This document shows positions 31,934-43,319 of a DNA stretch of 64,000 nt, piece by piece. The first letter of the stretch is position 1. Each line of letters starts with the position of its first letter. The DNA is from Blasia pusilla (lineage: Eukaryota; Marchantiophyta; Marchantiopsida; Blasiales): the NCBI GenBank assembly GCA_050084515.1, contig CM114274.1:21762001-21826000 (forward strand), given 5' to 3'. The notes below the pieces were generated by a model. The model made no database searches. It saw nothing but the letters and a program-made list of their open reading frames with translations, and was not told the origin of the DNA. A program made the position numbers and the translations under genes.

Positions 31934-33205
31934 CTACCTAATGGGTTCATCCGCCTTGGTGGTTGGCAATCCCAATGTTTTTACGATTCTCGGACTCAAG
32001 AATGAGTGCGAAGCACCCGTATCAACGAGCAACATCACATCGCGATTAGCGATCTTGGATCCTAGGTAAACCAAATTGGGCGTTCTCTTGGTGACTTGTA
32101 GAGATGTATCTAGATCTCCCTCCGATAAATGCTTAGCGGCAAACGCAATCATACTCGGTTTACTAACCTTGGGCCTCACACATTCCTTAGCCATATGCCC
32201 GGGTTCACCACAATTATAGCAAATCACTTTGGCATTCGTTGACTTCGTAAACGGCGGCCCCTTTGGCTTCGCGTTGAGTTCCACTCGTTTCGCCGCTGGG
32301 GCGAGAGACCCTCCGTGGTCACGCTCACCCCCATTCTAAACCCTCTTGGATGTCCCTTTATTCTTCTGTAACTTAGAAAAACTTTTTGTCTCAAAGGGTT
32401 TTGGTGTTGACTTCATCGTCCCCAATCCGCTCGACTAGTCTCAAGAGGTCCGCGCACGTCTCTGGGATGTGAGGCATACGAAAGAGAGCCTTCTCGGCAC
32501 TCGGTTTGAGCCCACTTAGGAAGATCACCTTTTTAGTATGTTCATCCGTGGAAAGTGCACTCATGAGCGCACTAAATTCTCGCACATAAGCGCCAAGTGA
32601 TCCACTTTGGCGCAACCTCACCACCTCCATGCCATCGCGGTACTCCTGATATTCCGGAGTGAATCGGTTCCCAATCAACTCCTTGAAATCTTCCCAACTC
32701 AACGTTTTCCCACGACCTAGATGTTCTTTGCGGTGAGCCGTCCACCAATGGAGAGCGTGATCCTTGTAAAACGTGACCACTACAAATCACCTTGTCTTGT
32801 TCATCCGCTTTTGCGCTTTGAAATAGAGTTCGAGTTCCGTTAGAAACTCGCTCACTTTCGAGAACGCCCCATTCGTGAATGGCGTTGGCAAATTAGTCTT
32901 ACAAAGCTTCTTGCCGTAACTAGAGGCTCCATTTGACTTGAATTCGAGATCACCTTGCTCTGTTCAGCCATCTGGTCCGCCATCACCTTCATCAATCCCA
33001 TCATTTGGGTATAAAAGGCCGGATCGTTTAAGTTTGGACCCGAAGGTCCCGCGGAAAGATTTTCGGTTGGAACATCCTCATGTCTAGGACTCGGCACTTC
33101 GGGAGTCGCAAATTCCACCTCCGGCTCTCGGTCCGTCATTGATTCGTCTCTTGGCTTCTTTGCTTTGACTCGCGGTTTCCTTGGTTCTTCGCCCTTGGTC
33201 GCCAT
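31934..33205 (-). pseudogene. Gag, zinc knuckle and protease of the chromovirus
   Basis: Gag starts MATKGEEPRKPRVKAKKPRD at 33205. The core at 32780-32391 reads DHALHWWTAHRKEH, LIGNRFTPEYQEYRDGMEV and AYVREFSALMSAL. Frames break near 32850 and 32380. The CCHC knuckle CYNCGEPGHMAKEC is at about 32215-32175 and the protease VMLLVDTGASHSFLSPRIV (catalytic D-T-G) at about 32045-31990. Confidence 0.9.
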
Positions 33206-33339
33206 TTGAAGTCGTCGCTTTTCTCAGATCTCCTCCTCGCCTCTTGCGTTCCTCCTCGGCGTCGCGGTCTTCCGGCTACCTTGAGTTCTCCCCAAACGTC
33301 CAGATCTTCAACGACCCCAAGTTCACGCTCATCAAGGAA

Positions 33340-33354
33340 TTGCTCTGATACCAC
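33340..33354 (-). promoter_or_regulatory. Primer binding site of the chromovirus (Met-tRNA type)
   Basis: Minus strand TGGTATCAGAGC, two bases after the 5' LTR end (CACAACA then CG). Same site type as most plant chromoviruses. Confidence 0.92.
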
Positions 33355-33355
33355 G

Positions 33356-34377
33356 TGTTGTGCGCCTACTCTCCTTGAACGTTAATCTTGTTTGTTGTGA
33401 AGCGCGCGTTGATGAGGTCACGCTCTCAACGCTGATCTGCATCCAAACACGCACTTCGGTTAGTCGGGTCTTGGATCAATCAGCGGGATTACTTTCCGAG
33501 TTCTCGTCTCGGACTCTCTCTTCAAGCTCAACCTTCTTAGTTTCGCGGTTTCCAACACGGGCAAGTCTCGAAAGACTTGGGACAGACTTCTGGTCGGTTC
33601 GGGAACACAAACGGCGTTTCGCACCTAGCGGTTCCAATCTGTCCGATGAACATCCAATGAGTTCCTCACCAAGACTTGCGAAGTGAATCTGGTTGGAATC
33701 CAAGTGTGGCGTGCACAAAGTCCACTCCCTTGGATCAGGTTTGGGTTTGGGTTTTCGCCAAACTCCGTTTAAATCCGTGCCTCAAACGCCGTTTGGCGCC
33801 CAAAGTGGGTTTCGTTTCCCGAGACATCTCAGAGAAGGTACTCCCCTTACTAGTACTTCTGTGGATCTCCGGGGGCCCCCTACATTTAGGGAAAGACACC
33901 CGGGCCTCTCCAATTGGCCCTCAACCCGATTGCTCTCTGAATTGTTTTCGGCCAATATCTCAGCCTGTACTTATGCGTTTGCTGAGATCTTTGGTGCTTT
34001 GGAAGCGTCTTGAGATCAGCTTTCCAACGCGCCCTTATTTGTCTCGAACGCATCTCGGAGCTCAACGTTATGGTCCTAAACACAGACAGATTCTCCCAAA
34101 CGCTAGCCGTGTTCCAAACTGGTTCTCACCTCTTTGGCAACCAACCTCCAAGACTCAACTCATCTCAAGTCTCGGCTCGCGTTTGGTCTAGGTTTCCTGG
34201 TCGTGACCACTAACGCATGAAACCCACAACTCTGTTCCGCGTTTCGTCTCTTAGGCTTTTCCAAGAGACTCTTCCAAACGCCTCTCCAAAGCGCAAACCT
34301 CGCGGCGTGAGTTCCTTTGAGTTCTGATGTTTCGCTTGGCGCGTATTTGGTGTTGTTTGGTTATGAGGGTCGCGACA
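33356..34377 (-). repeat. 5' LTR of the chromovirus
   Basis: 1022 bp, same ends as the 3' LTR. On the minus strand begins at 34377, next to the target duplication. Confidence 0.92.
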
Positions 34378-34382
34378 TTGCT

Positions 34383-35902
34383 GGTCCTTTTTTCTCCCTC
34401 CTTGTTCAGGTACTAGGAGACTTAACAGGCTGAGCCCATGGTCTTCTACCTATAGGGAAGCTCAAGCATGATCCTCTTTCTCCACTCACTAATCTCTTAT
34501 CACTTACCAGACCTGGAAGTCTAGGTTGTCACACCCTGGAAGTAATATGTGATTGGTGTCAAAGGCCATACTCAGGTGGGCAAAACAGCAAGCTTTCAAA
34601 GCACACCTTGGAGGAGCACAATCTTGGAACCCAAGCTTGCCTCTCCTCTACTGGTATAGTCTCTTGTCCACTCACTACACGTTTAAATGATTAGTTGAAC
34701 CAGCTCCAAGAATCTCACTTCATCAAGCCCCCCAACTCATCACTCAATCATGCACAAACTCAGATACAGGGAAGTGGAGTGAAATCATTCCACAGGGCTA
34801 CTTTCTGTGTATCACAAAGTCATCGAGTACATGGGAGACCTTCTTAGTCTGAGCCCCCTTCAAGCACACTACACACTACCTAGATCTGGGAGCACATACT
34901 CTGCTGGTTAGCTTGGCTCAAGAGATCAAGTGTCTACTAGCCAACAACATGTATGCCCACTTCAACTAAACCAAAATGAGTATTTATAAGTGAACCTGAG
35001 AGCCCTCTACCCACTTGGGCTTCTCTGGCATTCTTGTTTCCTACCTTCCTACAAATCTACCTCCCCCTAAGCATCTACTCCAAGGCATCTACTGCATGAA
35101 ATTTCTACCTCATCTACTTCTGAACCTGTCCTAACTAAAGTCTCTTGACCAGCATTGATGGCATAGGCTCGACTTGTCTCTTGGACATGCTTGAAGGTAA
35201 GATCTACCTTTATATTCTTCCCATGCCTGCTTCTTCTCAAGCTGGTTTGAGCCCTGCCCTCAGTTCACACCTCCACTTAGCTCCACCTGCACAAATCACT
35301 CCTTGGATCCTCTCAGCTCCATAAATCTCTCCCTTGGATTCTCAAGCTTTCTGGCCTTCAAATGAGGTCCTCTAGGATTCCATGAGTAAGCTTCTAGCCC
35401 ACAAGAGTTCAAGCATTCAATCTCAGCCCTCGTTGAGTATCCTTTGCTCCTCATTACTTGCTGAAAACTCTTTTGGGTGACCTCCATAGTGTAGAGCATC
35501 TCAAGGCAAAGCCACACCATCAATCAGATCTAGATTTGGCCAACTAGTGTTCTAGGTAGTAGCCCTCGAATAGCCTGCCCTCCTGTTTTCCCAAAAATCC
35601 AAACTCCTTGCCTTTCTAATCTACCTTGAGAATTCTAGCCTAGCATCCAATGTCTTGATTCAACTATATCATCTTGAAGAGCATCCAAAGACCTTTCTAA
35701 CGAGCCCTTTAAATCACCAAACCGATCAGCCATGCTCCAATTGTCAACACCTGATTCTCCCCTCTATGTTGGCCACCATAGCTTTGAGCTCTGATAAGGT
35801 CCAAGATAGCGAATGTGCAGCTTTCCCGGAAACTTTTGGTGTCGACTGTCATACGTCAGCCCCAGGTCCCCATCCTTCACTGGATCATGCTTGATTCGGT
35901 TA
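34383..35902 (-). other. Noncoding 3' part of the Tat-like element GyC
   Basis: About 1.5 kb downstream of the GyC integrase without recognisable frames; short frames such as 35296-35523 show no family match. Interrupted by the chromovirus at its far end. Confidence 0.5.
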
Positions 35903-38155
35903 TCAAACCTCATCTTCTTTTGTTGCTAGACTGCCTTGATCTTCTCCAAATGTTGCCTCTCTCTCCTCCTCTAGTGCATAAATCATATCCAGTCTGCTAT
36001 CCATGCCACCTTCAGGTTGGAAGTGCTCTTCTAGAGTATGATCAACCTTCAACTCCAACTCTACTACCGAGAGTGGGTTCTGCCCATACACCAAGAAGTA
36101 GGTACTTTTCCCAGTTGTACTCTTCTCAATTGTGTTGTAAGCATGAACAGCTGAAGCTAATTTCCTATCCCAATCTGATTTGTGAGCTGCCACCATCTTG
36201 GTCAAAATAGCACCAATGATCCCATTGGCTCTCTCAGTGAGACCATTAGCCTTAGGGTTGTAAGGCGTGGTCAACCTATGCTTGATTCGGTGCTGCTCTG
36301 TTATAGCCTCAATCACCTCATTAATGAAGTGCAAACCTCTATCACTCACTAACTCTCATGGAGCACCAAACCTCATGAGAATATGCTCATACAAGAACCT
36401 CCCAGCAGTTTCACCATCATTCTTCCTTGTGGCCTTAGCTTCCACCCACTTAGTAGCATAATCAGTGGCTAGAATAATGTACCTATTTCTATGGCCCTTA
36501 CTAGCAGGAGTGATAGGACCAATGAAGTCAATTCCCCACTTAGCAAAAGGACCCAAAGGAATGATAGGTGTGAGTGGCCACTGATCCTAAACTGAAGGTT
36601 TTCCTGAATGTTGGCAAGGGTCACAACTCCTGATGTACTTGTGCACATCTCTATGGAGGGTAGGCCACCAGTACACTGCAGTTCGAATCTTCTTGATTGT
36701 GGTCTCCGCTCCAAAGTGACCTCCCTCCTCTCTTGAGTGGAATGTATGCATGTTTCTCAGGCTTTCTCCCTTACTCACACACCTTCTCAACCTGTCATCT
36801 GGTCCAAGTTTGAACAACACATCCTTGATCAATGTATATGGCCCTGCCTTAACCATAAACATCTTTTGTTTTTGAGAGTTCTCGGGTGGAACAACTCCCT
36901 CTTTGAGATACCTTCTAATCTCAGCATAATCATCCCCTTCTTCTGAAATGGCAAAGAGGTGTTCATCAGGAAACTCGGCAGCAATAGAGTTTCTCATCTC
37001 TTCCTCCTCTAGCTTGGATAGGTAGTCAACATTCTTGTTCCCCATCCCTGGCTTCACCTTGATCTGGTATTGGAACTCTTGTAGCAGTATAACCCACCTT
37101 GCAACTCTGCCGGATAGATTAACCTTGTTGACCAGATGTTTAATGGCATCATGATCAGTGTGAAAGACCACATCATAGCCAAAGAGGTAATGCCTGAACT
37201 TCTTACACGCAAAAATGATAGGCAAGCACTCTCTCTAAGTAGTGCTGTAGTTTCTCTCAACGGAACTCAACTGCCTACTAGCATAATAAATTGGCCTCTC
37301 CTCTTTGTACTCTCCATACTGCCATAATATAATTCCTATGCAAAATCCAGAAGCATCATCAGTTACATGGAATTCTCTATCAAACCTTGGTGATGCCATC
37401 ATGGGTGCCTTCACCATCTTTGCCTTGAGCTCCCTAAAGGCTTCCTCTTGGCGATCTGTCCAGTGGAATGTAGCCTCCTTCTTCAGCAACTCAGTCAATG
37501 GGAGAGCAATCTTAGCATATCCCTCTACAAATCTCCTATAATAACCAACCATGCCAAGGAAGCCTCGAACTTCTTTCACACTAGTGGATGCTTTGAGAGC
37601 CAAGATGGTGGTCACTTTATCCAGGTCTATAGCAATCCCCTCAGCTGATACTCTATGCCCCAACAATATCCCACTCTCCATCCCAATGAAGCACTTTCCT
37701 GGGTTTAACTTCAGATTGGCTTCCTTACATCTTTCAAATGTAAGCCTCAAATGTTGTAGATGCTCCTCCCTCTTACTAAAAACTGCAAAATCATCAATGA
37801 AGACCTCTAGAAAATGCCTCAAGAAATCATGGAAAATGTCTCTCATGATCCTCTAAAATGTACCTTGAGCATTACACAATCCAAAGGGCATCCTACAAAA
37901 TGCATAAGTCCCCCAATCAGTGGTGAATGTAGTGTAGATCTGCTCTCCAACTCTGATGAAGGTCTGGTAGTACCCCGACATACCATCCAAGAAAGTGTAC
38001 ACCGCCTGACCAGCTACATGGTCCAGTATGATATCAGTGAAGGGCAGTGGGCAGAAGTCCTTGGTAGCCTCATTCAACTTTCTATAGTCTTGACAAACTC
38101 TGATCTTGAGCATCCACTCCAAGGGCAGGTCCATCACCTCCTCTGCAATCACCTC
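35903..38155 (-). mobile_element. Tat-like Ty3/gypsy element GyC: RT, RNase H and integrase, 5' truncated
   Basis: Minus strand: RT from 38155 (IRVCQDYRKLNEATKD, VYTFLDGMSGYYQTFI, MPFGLCNAQGTF), then EVFIDDFAVFS (catalytic FIDD), RNase H (HVTDDASGFCIGIILWQYG, with D-D-A-S, and FHTDHDAIKHLV) and integrase: HSREEGGHFGAETTIKK, RTAVYWWPTLHRDVHKYI and CDPC for the HHCC finger, GIDFIGPITPASKG, MSDRGLHFINEV, NPKANGLTERANG for the DDE core. Only a few frame breaks. LTR, gag and protease are missing, since the sequence joins RetroMT at about 38155 just before RT motif 1. It is inserted in RetroMT between gag and the methyltransferase. Confidence 0.88.
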
Positions 38156-38845
38156 TGAACGTGAGGCAGGAACTCCAACTCCGCGCTCACATAGCGACGT
38201 AGACAGCGGAAAAGCCTCGGCGGGCGTACCCCCCAATGTCATAACATCGGAAGCAGAAAATAAAGGAGTGCGGTACACAACGGTGGCCGCCTCCAACAAT
38301 GTGCTCGACACATGCCTCTCCTGAGCATCAACAATAGGAGTCATCGCACTCGCTTCTCCCATCGCCCTCCGTGCCTGCACACCAACAACATCACCAACTC
38401 TCAAGGAACTTTGATGAGGACCCATCGATGGGGTCCTCATTGCTTTGGACAACGTGAAAGACTGAGGAAGCCTAGTCTATTTTCTGGCTTCCCCTCGCTG
38501 TGGATCCAACTTTGCAGATGCTCCACGCGTCACAATTGCGGCGGCCTCCATCTGGGCAACCCTGCACATCCAACCAAGATCCTCCAGATCTCTAGCTGCT
38601 CCATATGATTTCGATGCCACAAATCCGGCATCGGGTAACCTCAATGCCAAAGCGGCAATATGCTCCTGTAGCTGCTGTATTTGAGCAGCCATCCCAGCCT
38701 CACGTCCGGCGTCTCCCTTGGCGCGTCTAGGTGGTGGTACTCTACCTCCTCCACGGGCAGCTCCACCACCCTGTCGGGCAGCTCTAGCTCCTCGTCCCCC
38801 AACAGGACCACCAGGTGCACAATCTCAAGGCCCACCCGGACCGGC
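38156..38845 (-). pseudogene. RetroMT region between gag and methyltransferase
   Basis: Frames on the minus strand (MRTPSMGPHQSSLRVGDVVG, TPLFSASDVMTLGGTPAEAF, and a helical AAQIQQLQEHIAALALRLPD) continue the RetroMT polyprotein after the zinc knuckles. A protease D-S/T-G is expected here but I do not see one. The insertion border at 38155 breaks the frame. Confidence 0.5.
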
Positions 38846-40060
38846 TACTCACTCTGGTGCCCTCTCTGGCCCTTGGTCCGAACGTAACTCAGGATGTAAA
38901 CTGAAACACCTGGCGCGTGTATGACCATACCTCTGACCATAGTCACACTGATAACCTCCTGGTGCAACACCATCTCCTCGGCCATGCTGAGGCATACGTC
39001 CATGACCGTGATGAGTGCAATGGCGTTGATGATGGGCTCCACCACATGACCAACAAGTAATAGTAGGGGGCTACTGTTGAGCCGCATATGAAGGCGCAGG
39101 TCTCTGTGCCAGGGTATCCCGGTATCCTCCCTAAGCTCATGGTGCCACAGTTGACCTATCTTGGAGTCCACGTTGCTACACAGGTGGTGCAGCCAATCAC
39201 GAATGCTCTTGCCCAGAACCCATGGTGGCTACGCTATCCTCCGCCATGTTGCGCTCAATGTTCTCGACGGTCCTCAAAACATCTCTCAATGTAGGGGAGG
39301 TGTTCATAAGAAGCACCCCCTCCCGCACCCGTGGCCGCAGGGTCTGGTCCAGCATCGCGTACCATGACTGGATAGCGTGAGCCTCTCTCACCCCTTGAGT
39401 GACGTTCATCAACTGGCCCAAGCGAGTGTAAGCCTCACGTAAACTCTCACCCGGGCGCCTCTGGAAGTTGTGGATGCTCCGCAACTTTTCCGTCCGTAAC
39501 CCTTGGTAGCTCGCCCTCAACTCAGCAAAGAACTCAACCACGGGGTTGAAGCTGGGACGAACCCGACTAGACAATGCAACTGCTCCAGTGCAAGTGACCC
39601 CTCCTAAAACATCACTAGTGGAAGAGGAAGTAGCCTCTCTTGACTCCTCCTCCTCATCTGGGAACGGCTCCGTCCATGACACATAGTGTGGGTCGTCGTA
39701 GAGTCGCCATGCCTCAATCTCCTAGGCATATCTGTGGGAAAACTCATGGTAATCGTCCATGGGTGCCCCCTCTAAATGCTGGAACATACCGTTCCATGCT
39801 GTAAACGGGTTGAACTTTCTAGAGTTCCTAGCCCGTTGGGAGTCGCACCAACTCCTAAACTCTACTATGAAATTGTGCAACTCAATCGTACCTACTGCAC
39901 CTAAAAACCTACGCGGTCCTCTACCCCGGTCGTCCATCTCGTACGCCCAACTGGTAGGACCACTCACAATGTGTGGCGATGTGCTCACAAATTCCTCTAC
40001 ACCCTCCCCCTTGTTTGACGATGACACGGAAGGAGGTCGAGGTGGTCCCTAAAGTGAAGA
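38846..40060 (-). pseudogene. Gag of RetroMT with two zinc knuckles
   Basis: Gag-like frames 40027-39722 (IELHNFIVEFRSWCDSQRAR, FNPFTAWNGMFQHLEGAPMD) and 39682-39197 (FNPVVEFFAELRASYQGLRT, NFQRRPGESLREAYTRLGQL, TLRDVLRTVENIERNMAED), joined across one TAG at 39724, give the retrotransposon gag helix pattern. Knuckles at about 39065-38895: CWSCGGAHHQRHC (one residue short) and CDYGQRYGHTRARC, where the second Cys of C-x2-C-x4-H-x4-C has changed TGT to GGT. Confidence 0.75.
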
Positions 40061-41925
40061 CCCTCGGAACCTCACGCCACTCCGCGTAAAACCTCTAGAG
40101 CTACTATCGGGTTCACCACCTCGCCTCTCAAAGTCCCGAACGGACGCCGTGATGACCCTCGTGCCCTTCTCACCCAATCACTCTTGCCTTGCGAGTAATC
40201 CCTCAATCATTCATCCCAAACATGCGGCACTCGATCTACACTCTCCCTCCCTGAGACATGTAACGTGCGGCAATAAACGGCGTGGTGCGGCAAATCGAAC
40301 CAGACTATCATCTCATCGACAACCTATCCTCAACTCTGGACATCCCACACAGGTCTATGTCCCTTAAATCACATACATAAATGATGCTCTTAGCATCCAC
40401 ACACCCAATATCCCCAAATAAACTACCCAAATCCCAGAATCCCTCACACGTGCAGGGTAAAGGACCAGAATGGGTAACATGAACACATGTCGATGTCGCT
40501 CCTCAGCAACTGCAAATCTCGACCCCAACTTGGTCGTGGAGACAACTCCTCCAATCAACAAGTCATACTCCTCATGTACTGATGTTGCTCAAAACTCCTC
40601 GATAGACGGTGCAGTTCCAACGGAACGGTGCGGCGTTGCAGGCGCCACAGAACGGCTACGAACGGCACGGCCCTCGATGATGGGATGCCGCACTCGACAA
40701 CATACCCTCCTCAATAAAAAATAAACCCACACTCTGCTCCACAATGTCGGCGTGGCTCTGTGATCAAGACGGTGCGGTGCGGCCACGAGCGGCACGACGC
40801 GGCAATCGGCGGCGCGTTTAGGATCTTCGTTGAGCGGCTACCAATCATAACATAGCAGCAGGAAATCAAAACTCAAACACTATAACAAGAGGTCATATGC
40901 CATCACAGGTTGATGACAGTGGCGGCCAAAACAAAGTACGTGATGGCGACGCAAGTCCGAGAATCAACGAACGTTGTGGAAGACCCTCCACTCCGTAACG
41001 GCGGCAATGGCAACCAAGGGTGGACAATGGACGGTGGATCATTGATGGTGATGGTTGACCATTGACAGTGAAAGTTTTCCGTTGACGGTTGATGGTGACT
41101 ATGACGGCGACGGCCGCCGCCGGTGTGGCGGCTGGTGTAGGGTTTGCACAATTTAACCCTAAAAATCGCCTAGCAATGGCAGTTTTGCAATATTGACCAT
41201 AACTTTTTGCTCGCAACTCCAAATTGTGCATTATTTGTTGCACAACATGCACAACTTTACGATCTAGGCTAGGATCAAAAAATATTTGGAATCAGACATT
41301 CCAATAAAAACTGATGGGGACTGTCGTAAAGCCCAATGTCTCTTTCTTCTACCCAACATTCGGCAGCGCTTCCGCGCTGATTCCTCCCAACACAAACGTA
41401 AAACCTATAAAAATGCAAATCAACAAGTGACATGTTGCTCCCAAAAGCACCGGAATGGGGCAACCCGCCCCCATACTCAATCCCTATCAGAAATTGGGCA
41501 GCGCTTCCGCGCGCCACTCTTCCACACAAAAAATCAGCAAATGCAAAGAACAATCCAAGCAACCCTTGCTCCGATGAGCACTCCCATGAGCCGTTGAACA
41601 AGGAACACGATCCCCAACCTGCAAAAACAGAGAGTGACCAGCAAGCTCCCCCATGAAGCTCTCTCACTCTCTCACTCTCTCACTCTCTCATTCTCGCATT
41701 CTCTCTTTCTCTCATTCTCTCTTTGTAAAGTCAGATCCAATTTCTCTCTACACAATCTCACACCATAGTTCTCAAAGGTGTGCACTCTCTCTCATGTCAA
41801 ACCAAACCCACTCTCCTAATGAGAGGCTTGAGTTACACTCACAAGGCAAGGGACCATAGCTCCGCCGCCTCATGCCAAGAGGTTCAACAAAGAGAGAATG
41901 AGAGAAAGACAGAGTGAGAGAGCTT
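40061..41925 (-). other. 5' leader of RetroMT
   Basis: About 1.9 kb without a supported gene. Contains a CTCTCA microsatellite (about 41655-41735), ACGGC-rich stretches (40600-41140) and GGTGCGG or GCGGCA words. It probably holds the promoter and packaging signals. No direct repeat of the 3' end (21600-21800) was noticed, which argues against an ordinary 5' LTR. Confidence 0.4.
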
Positions 41926-42039
41926 GGAGATATTTTGGTACTTCTTGTCTCGTTGTTTGGATGCCATGAGTTAGCATGGGATCATGCGTGTTTGTGTGTG
42001 TGTTCGATGACAACAATGTATGTTGTGTAGCGATATGTA
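41926..42039 (-). repeat. RetroMT terminal inverted repeat, right
   Basis: Minus-strand TACATATCGCTACACAACAT onward; inverted match to 21474-21591, with GTGTGTGTTYG tracts in both. Outside, TGCGCA (42040-42045) corresponds to TGCGCA at 21468-21473. Confidence 0.75.
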
Positions 42040-42746
42040 TGCGCACGAAATTGGAGACCCACGAGCATGGACTTCCCAAGAAGCCGCAACGCGTCCCAGA
42101 ATGACCATTCATGGAGCCAGTAGGAGATCACAAGATTAGAGACACCCGGAGGATAGTGTGCTGCCCTCTTTTGAGCCTCTGTGCCCTCGAGATTGATTTT
42201 CATCAGTCAAATTCACCTAAATTCTGAAATTCCAAACAAGGCAAATCTATGGACGCGGTCGAGAGACACTTTCTCCCCAATTCGACCCTACTGATCTTCA
42301 TCCCTCTTCCGCTGGCGCTTGATTATCGCCTTCAGCTCCTTGTACAAATCAGGGCCAAGTTCAGGATTGAGAATGGCGATGTAGTGCTGCATCTTGCTTG
42401 CAGTGTACTTTGTAGCTGCAGATACTGCAGCTTGGATGAACTTAGCATGCTCAAACGCAATCACATTCTCCCTCCGCTCCCGCTCCAATGAAGCGCTCTT
42501 CTTGGCGGCCTGTATCTTCGACCAGCAAAGGATTGTCACGACTGCATCTTGGGAAATAAATGTATTTGTCCAAGTCTTCTTTTTTATTTGAGCCCCTTTC
42601 GCCAGCATCTCATTTACAAGAGCGTCGCCCAAGAACCCCTTGTAATGTGCCGGCTGCGTTGTTAGCACTTTCTTCACCCGGTCGTAATCCTAGATCCAAT
42701 GGTGGGTGACGTTCCCCTCGGATATAATCCTCCACATCCAAACACA
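42040..42746 (-). pseudogene. Helical exon(s) of MuMT methyltransferase-like gene next to the RetroMT insertion
   Basis: Frame 42677-42288 (RVKKVLTTQPAHYKGFLGDA, FISQDAVVTILCWSKIQAA, AFEHAKFIQAAVSAATKYT, LYKELKAIIKRQRKRDED) is a Lys/Ala-rich helical domain with no recognised family. An acceptor-like CTTATAG lies just before 42746; one frame change separates LDVEDYIRGERH from the main frame. The next frame (42203 onward, INLEGTEAQKRAAHYPPG) runs into the RetroMT end at 42039, and the gene resumes at 21467. Confidence 0.5.
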
Positions 42747-43319
42747 CTATAAGAAATTTTGCAAGCTACATGGGTTCCTGCAACCCGTCGGACTCCGACA
42801 CGTCACTACACCTCATGCTCGAAATGGTAGGTAAGAGCTAAATATTGCAACCCATCGGAGTCCGAACAAATTGCATTCAGCTTTGTGATTTCCTGATTAC
42901 AACCCCTTGAAGTCAGATGATTTGTATTTAGAGAGTGGTTTCCGTGGAAAAAGTAAACATATCAACCCGTCGGAGTCCAACAGGTTACCCAATTTCAAGA
43001 AAAGCTGCAATTTGATGCAAAAAATCAAGCTCCCCTACATCGATCACCTACCCATGGCGGCGAATGCAACCCGTCGGAGTCCAACGAGTTGCTTTTGGCC
43101 AAAAACATCCTAAAAACAGCGTCCAGTCAAGCAAATTGTCGGACTCCGACGAGTTGCTTTCGGCCAAAAATATCCTAAAAGCAGCAGCCAATCAAGCAAC
43201 TCGTCGCACTCCGACGAGTTGCTTTAAGGCATCCGATGTTTTGTTACCACTAGTTAAACAACTCATCGGAGTCCGACGCTTTGCAACAATCCAAAAAAAA
43301 AAAGGAAGAGGAAACTTAC
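42747..43319 (-). other. Intron of the methyltransferase-like gene with palindrome array
   Basis: Donor GTAAGT at 43319. Palindromes at about 42779, 42846, 42964, 43062, 43132, 43196 and 43257. The last four form a diverged 61-70 bp tandem repeat (palindrome plus GGCCAAAAAYATCCTAAAA); the earlier ones have unrelated spacers. Half-sites vary mostly at CG (CG to CA or TG), a deamination-like pattern. Confidence 0.65.

Larger units (their letters stand above)
27001..34377 (-). mobile_element. Chromovirus-type Ty3/gypsy element, structurally complete
   Basis: 7.4 kb with LTRs at 33356-34377 (5') and 27001-28032 (3'), Met-type PBS, gag, zinc knuckle, D-T-G protease, Y-I-D-D RT, RNase H, integrase and a C-terminal chromodomain, in that order on the minus strand. 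Flanked by TTGCT. Every domain is present, but frames are interrupted by several stops and shifts. It sits inside the Tat-like element, so it is younger than it. Confidence 0.95.
26996..34382. repeat. TTGCT target-site duplications of the chromovirus
   Basis: TTGCT at 26996-27000 and at 34378-34382 directly flank the two LTRs, showing an intact 5-bp duplication. Confidence 0.9.
21474..42039 (-). mobile_element. RetroMT: Ty3/gypsy-related retroelement with C5 DNA methyltransferase and PHD-finger integrase, flanked by inverted repeats
   Basis: Minus-strand order: inverted terminal repeat, 1.9-kb leader, gag with zinc knuckles (40060-38860), [11.8-kb nested insertion], C5 methyltransferase (26373-25130), RT (24800-24010), RNase H (23770-23124), integrase (23024-21930), PHD finger (21920-21768), AGGGGGG tract, inverted terminal repeat. 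The undisturbed element would be about 8.8 kb. No protease was recognised. The ends are about 115 bp inverted repeats instead of direct LTRs, flanked by TGCGCA on both sides; because TGCGCA is itself palindromic it may be part of the repeat rather than a target duplication. It lies within the MuMT methyltransferase-like gene. Confidence 0.7.

Noticed and set aside
21474-42039. DIRS-type element, suggested by inverted ends and a methyltransferase
   Set aside because: The element has an HHCC/DDE integrase and no tyrosine recombinase is visible, and its methyltransferase is of the C5 type, unlike the Dam-like domain of DIRS elements.
21468-42045. TGCGCA as a proven 6-bp target-site duplication
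   Set aside because: The hexamer is self-complementary and adjoins inverted repeats, so it could belong to the repeat; kept only as a possibility.
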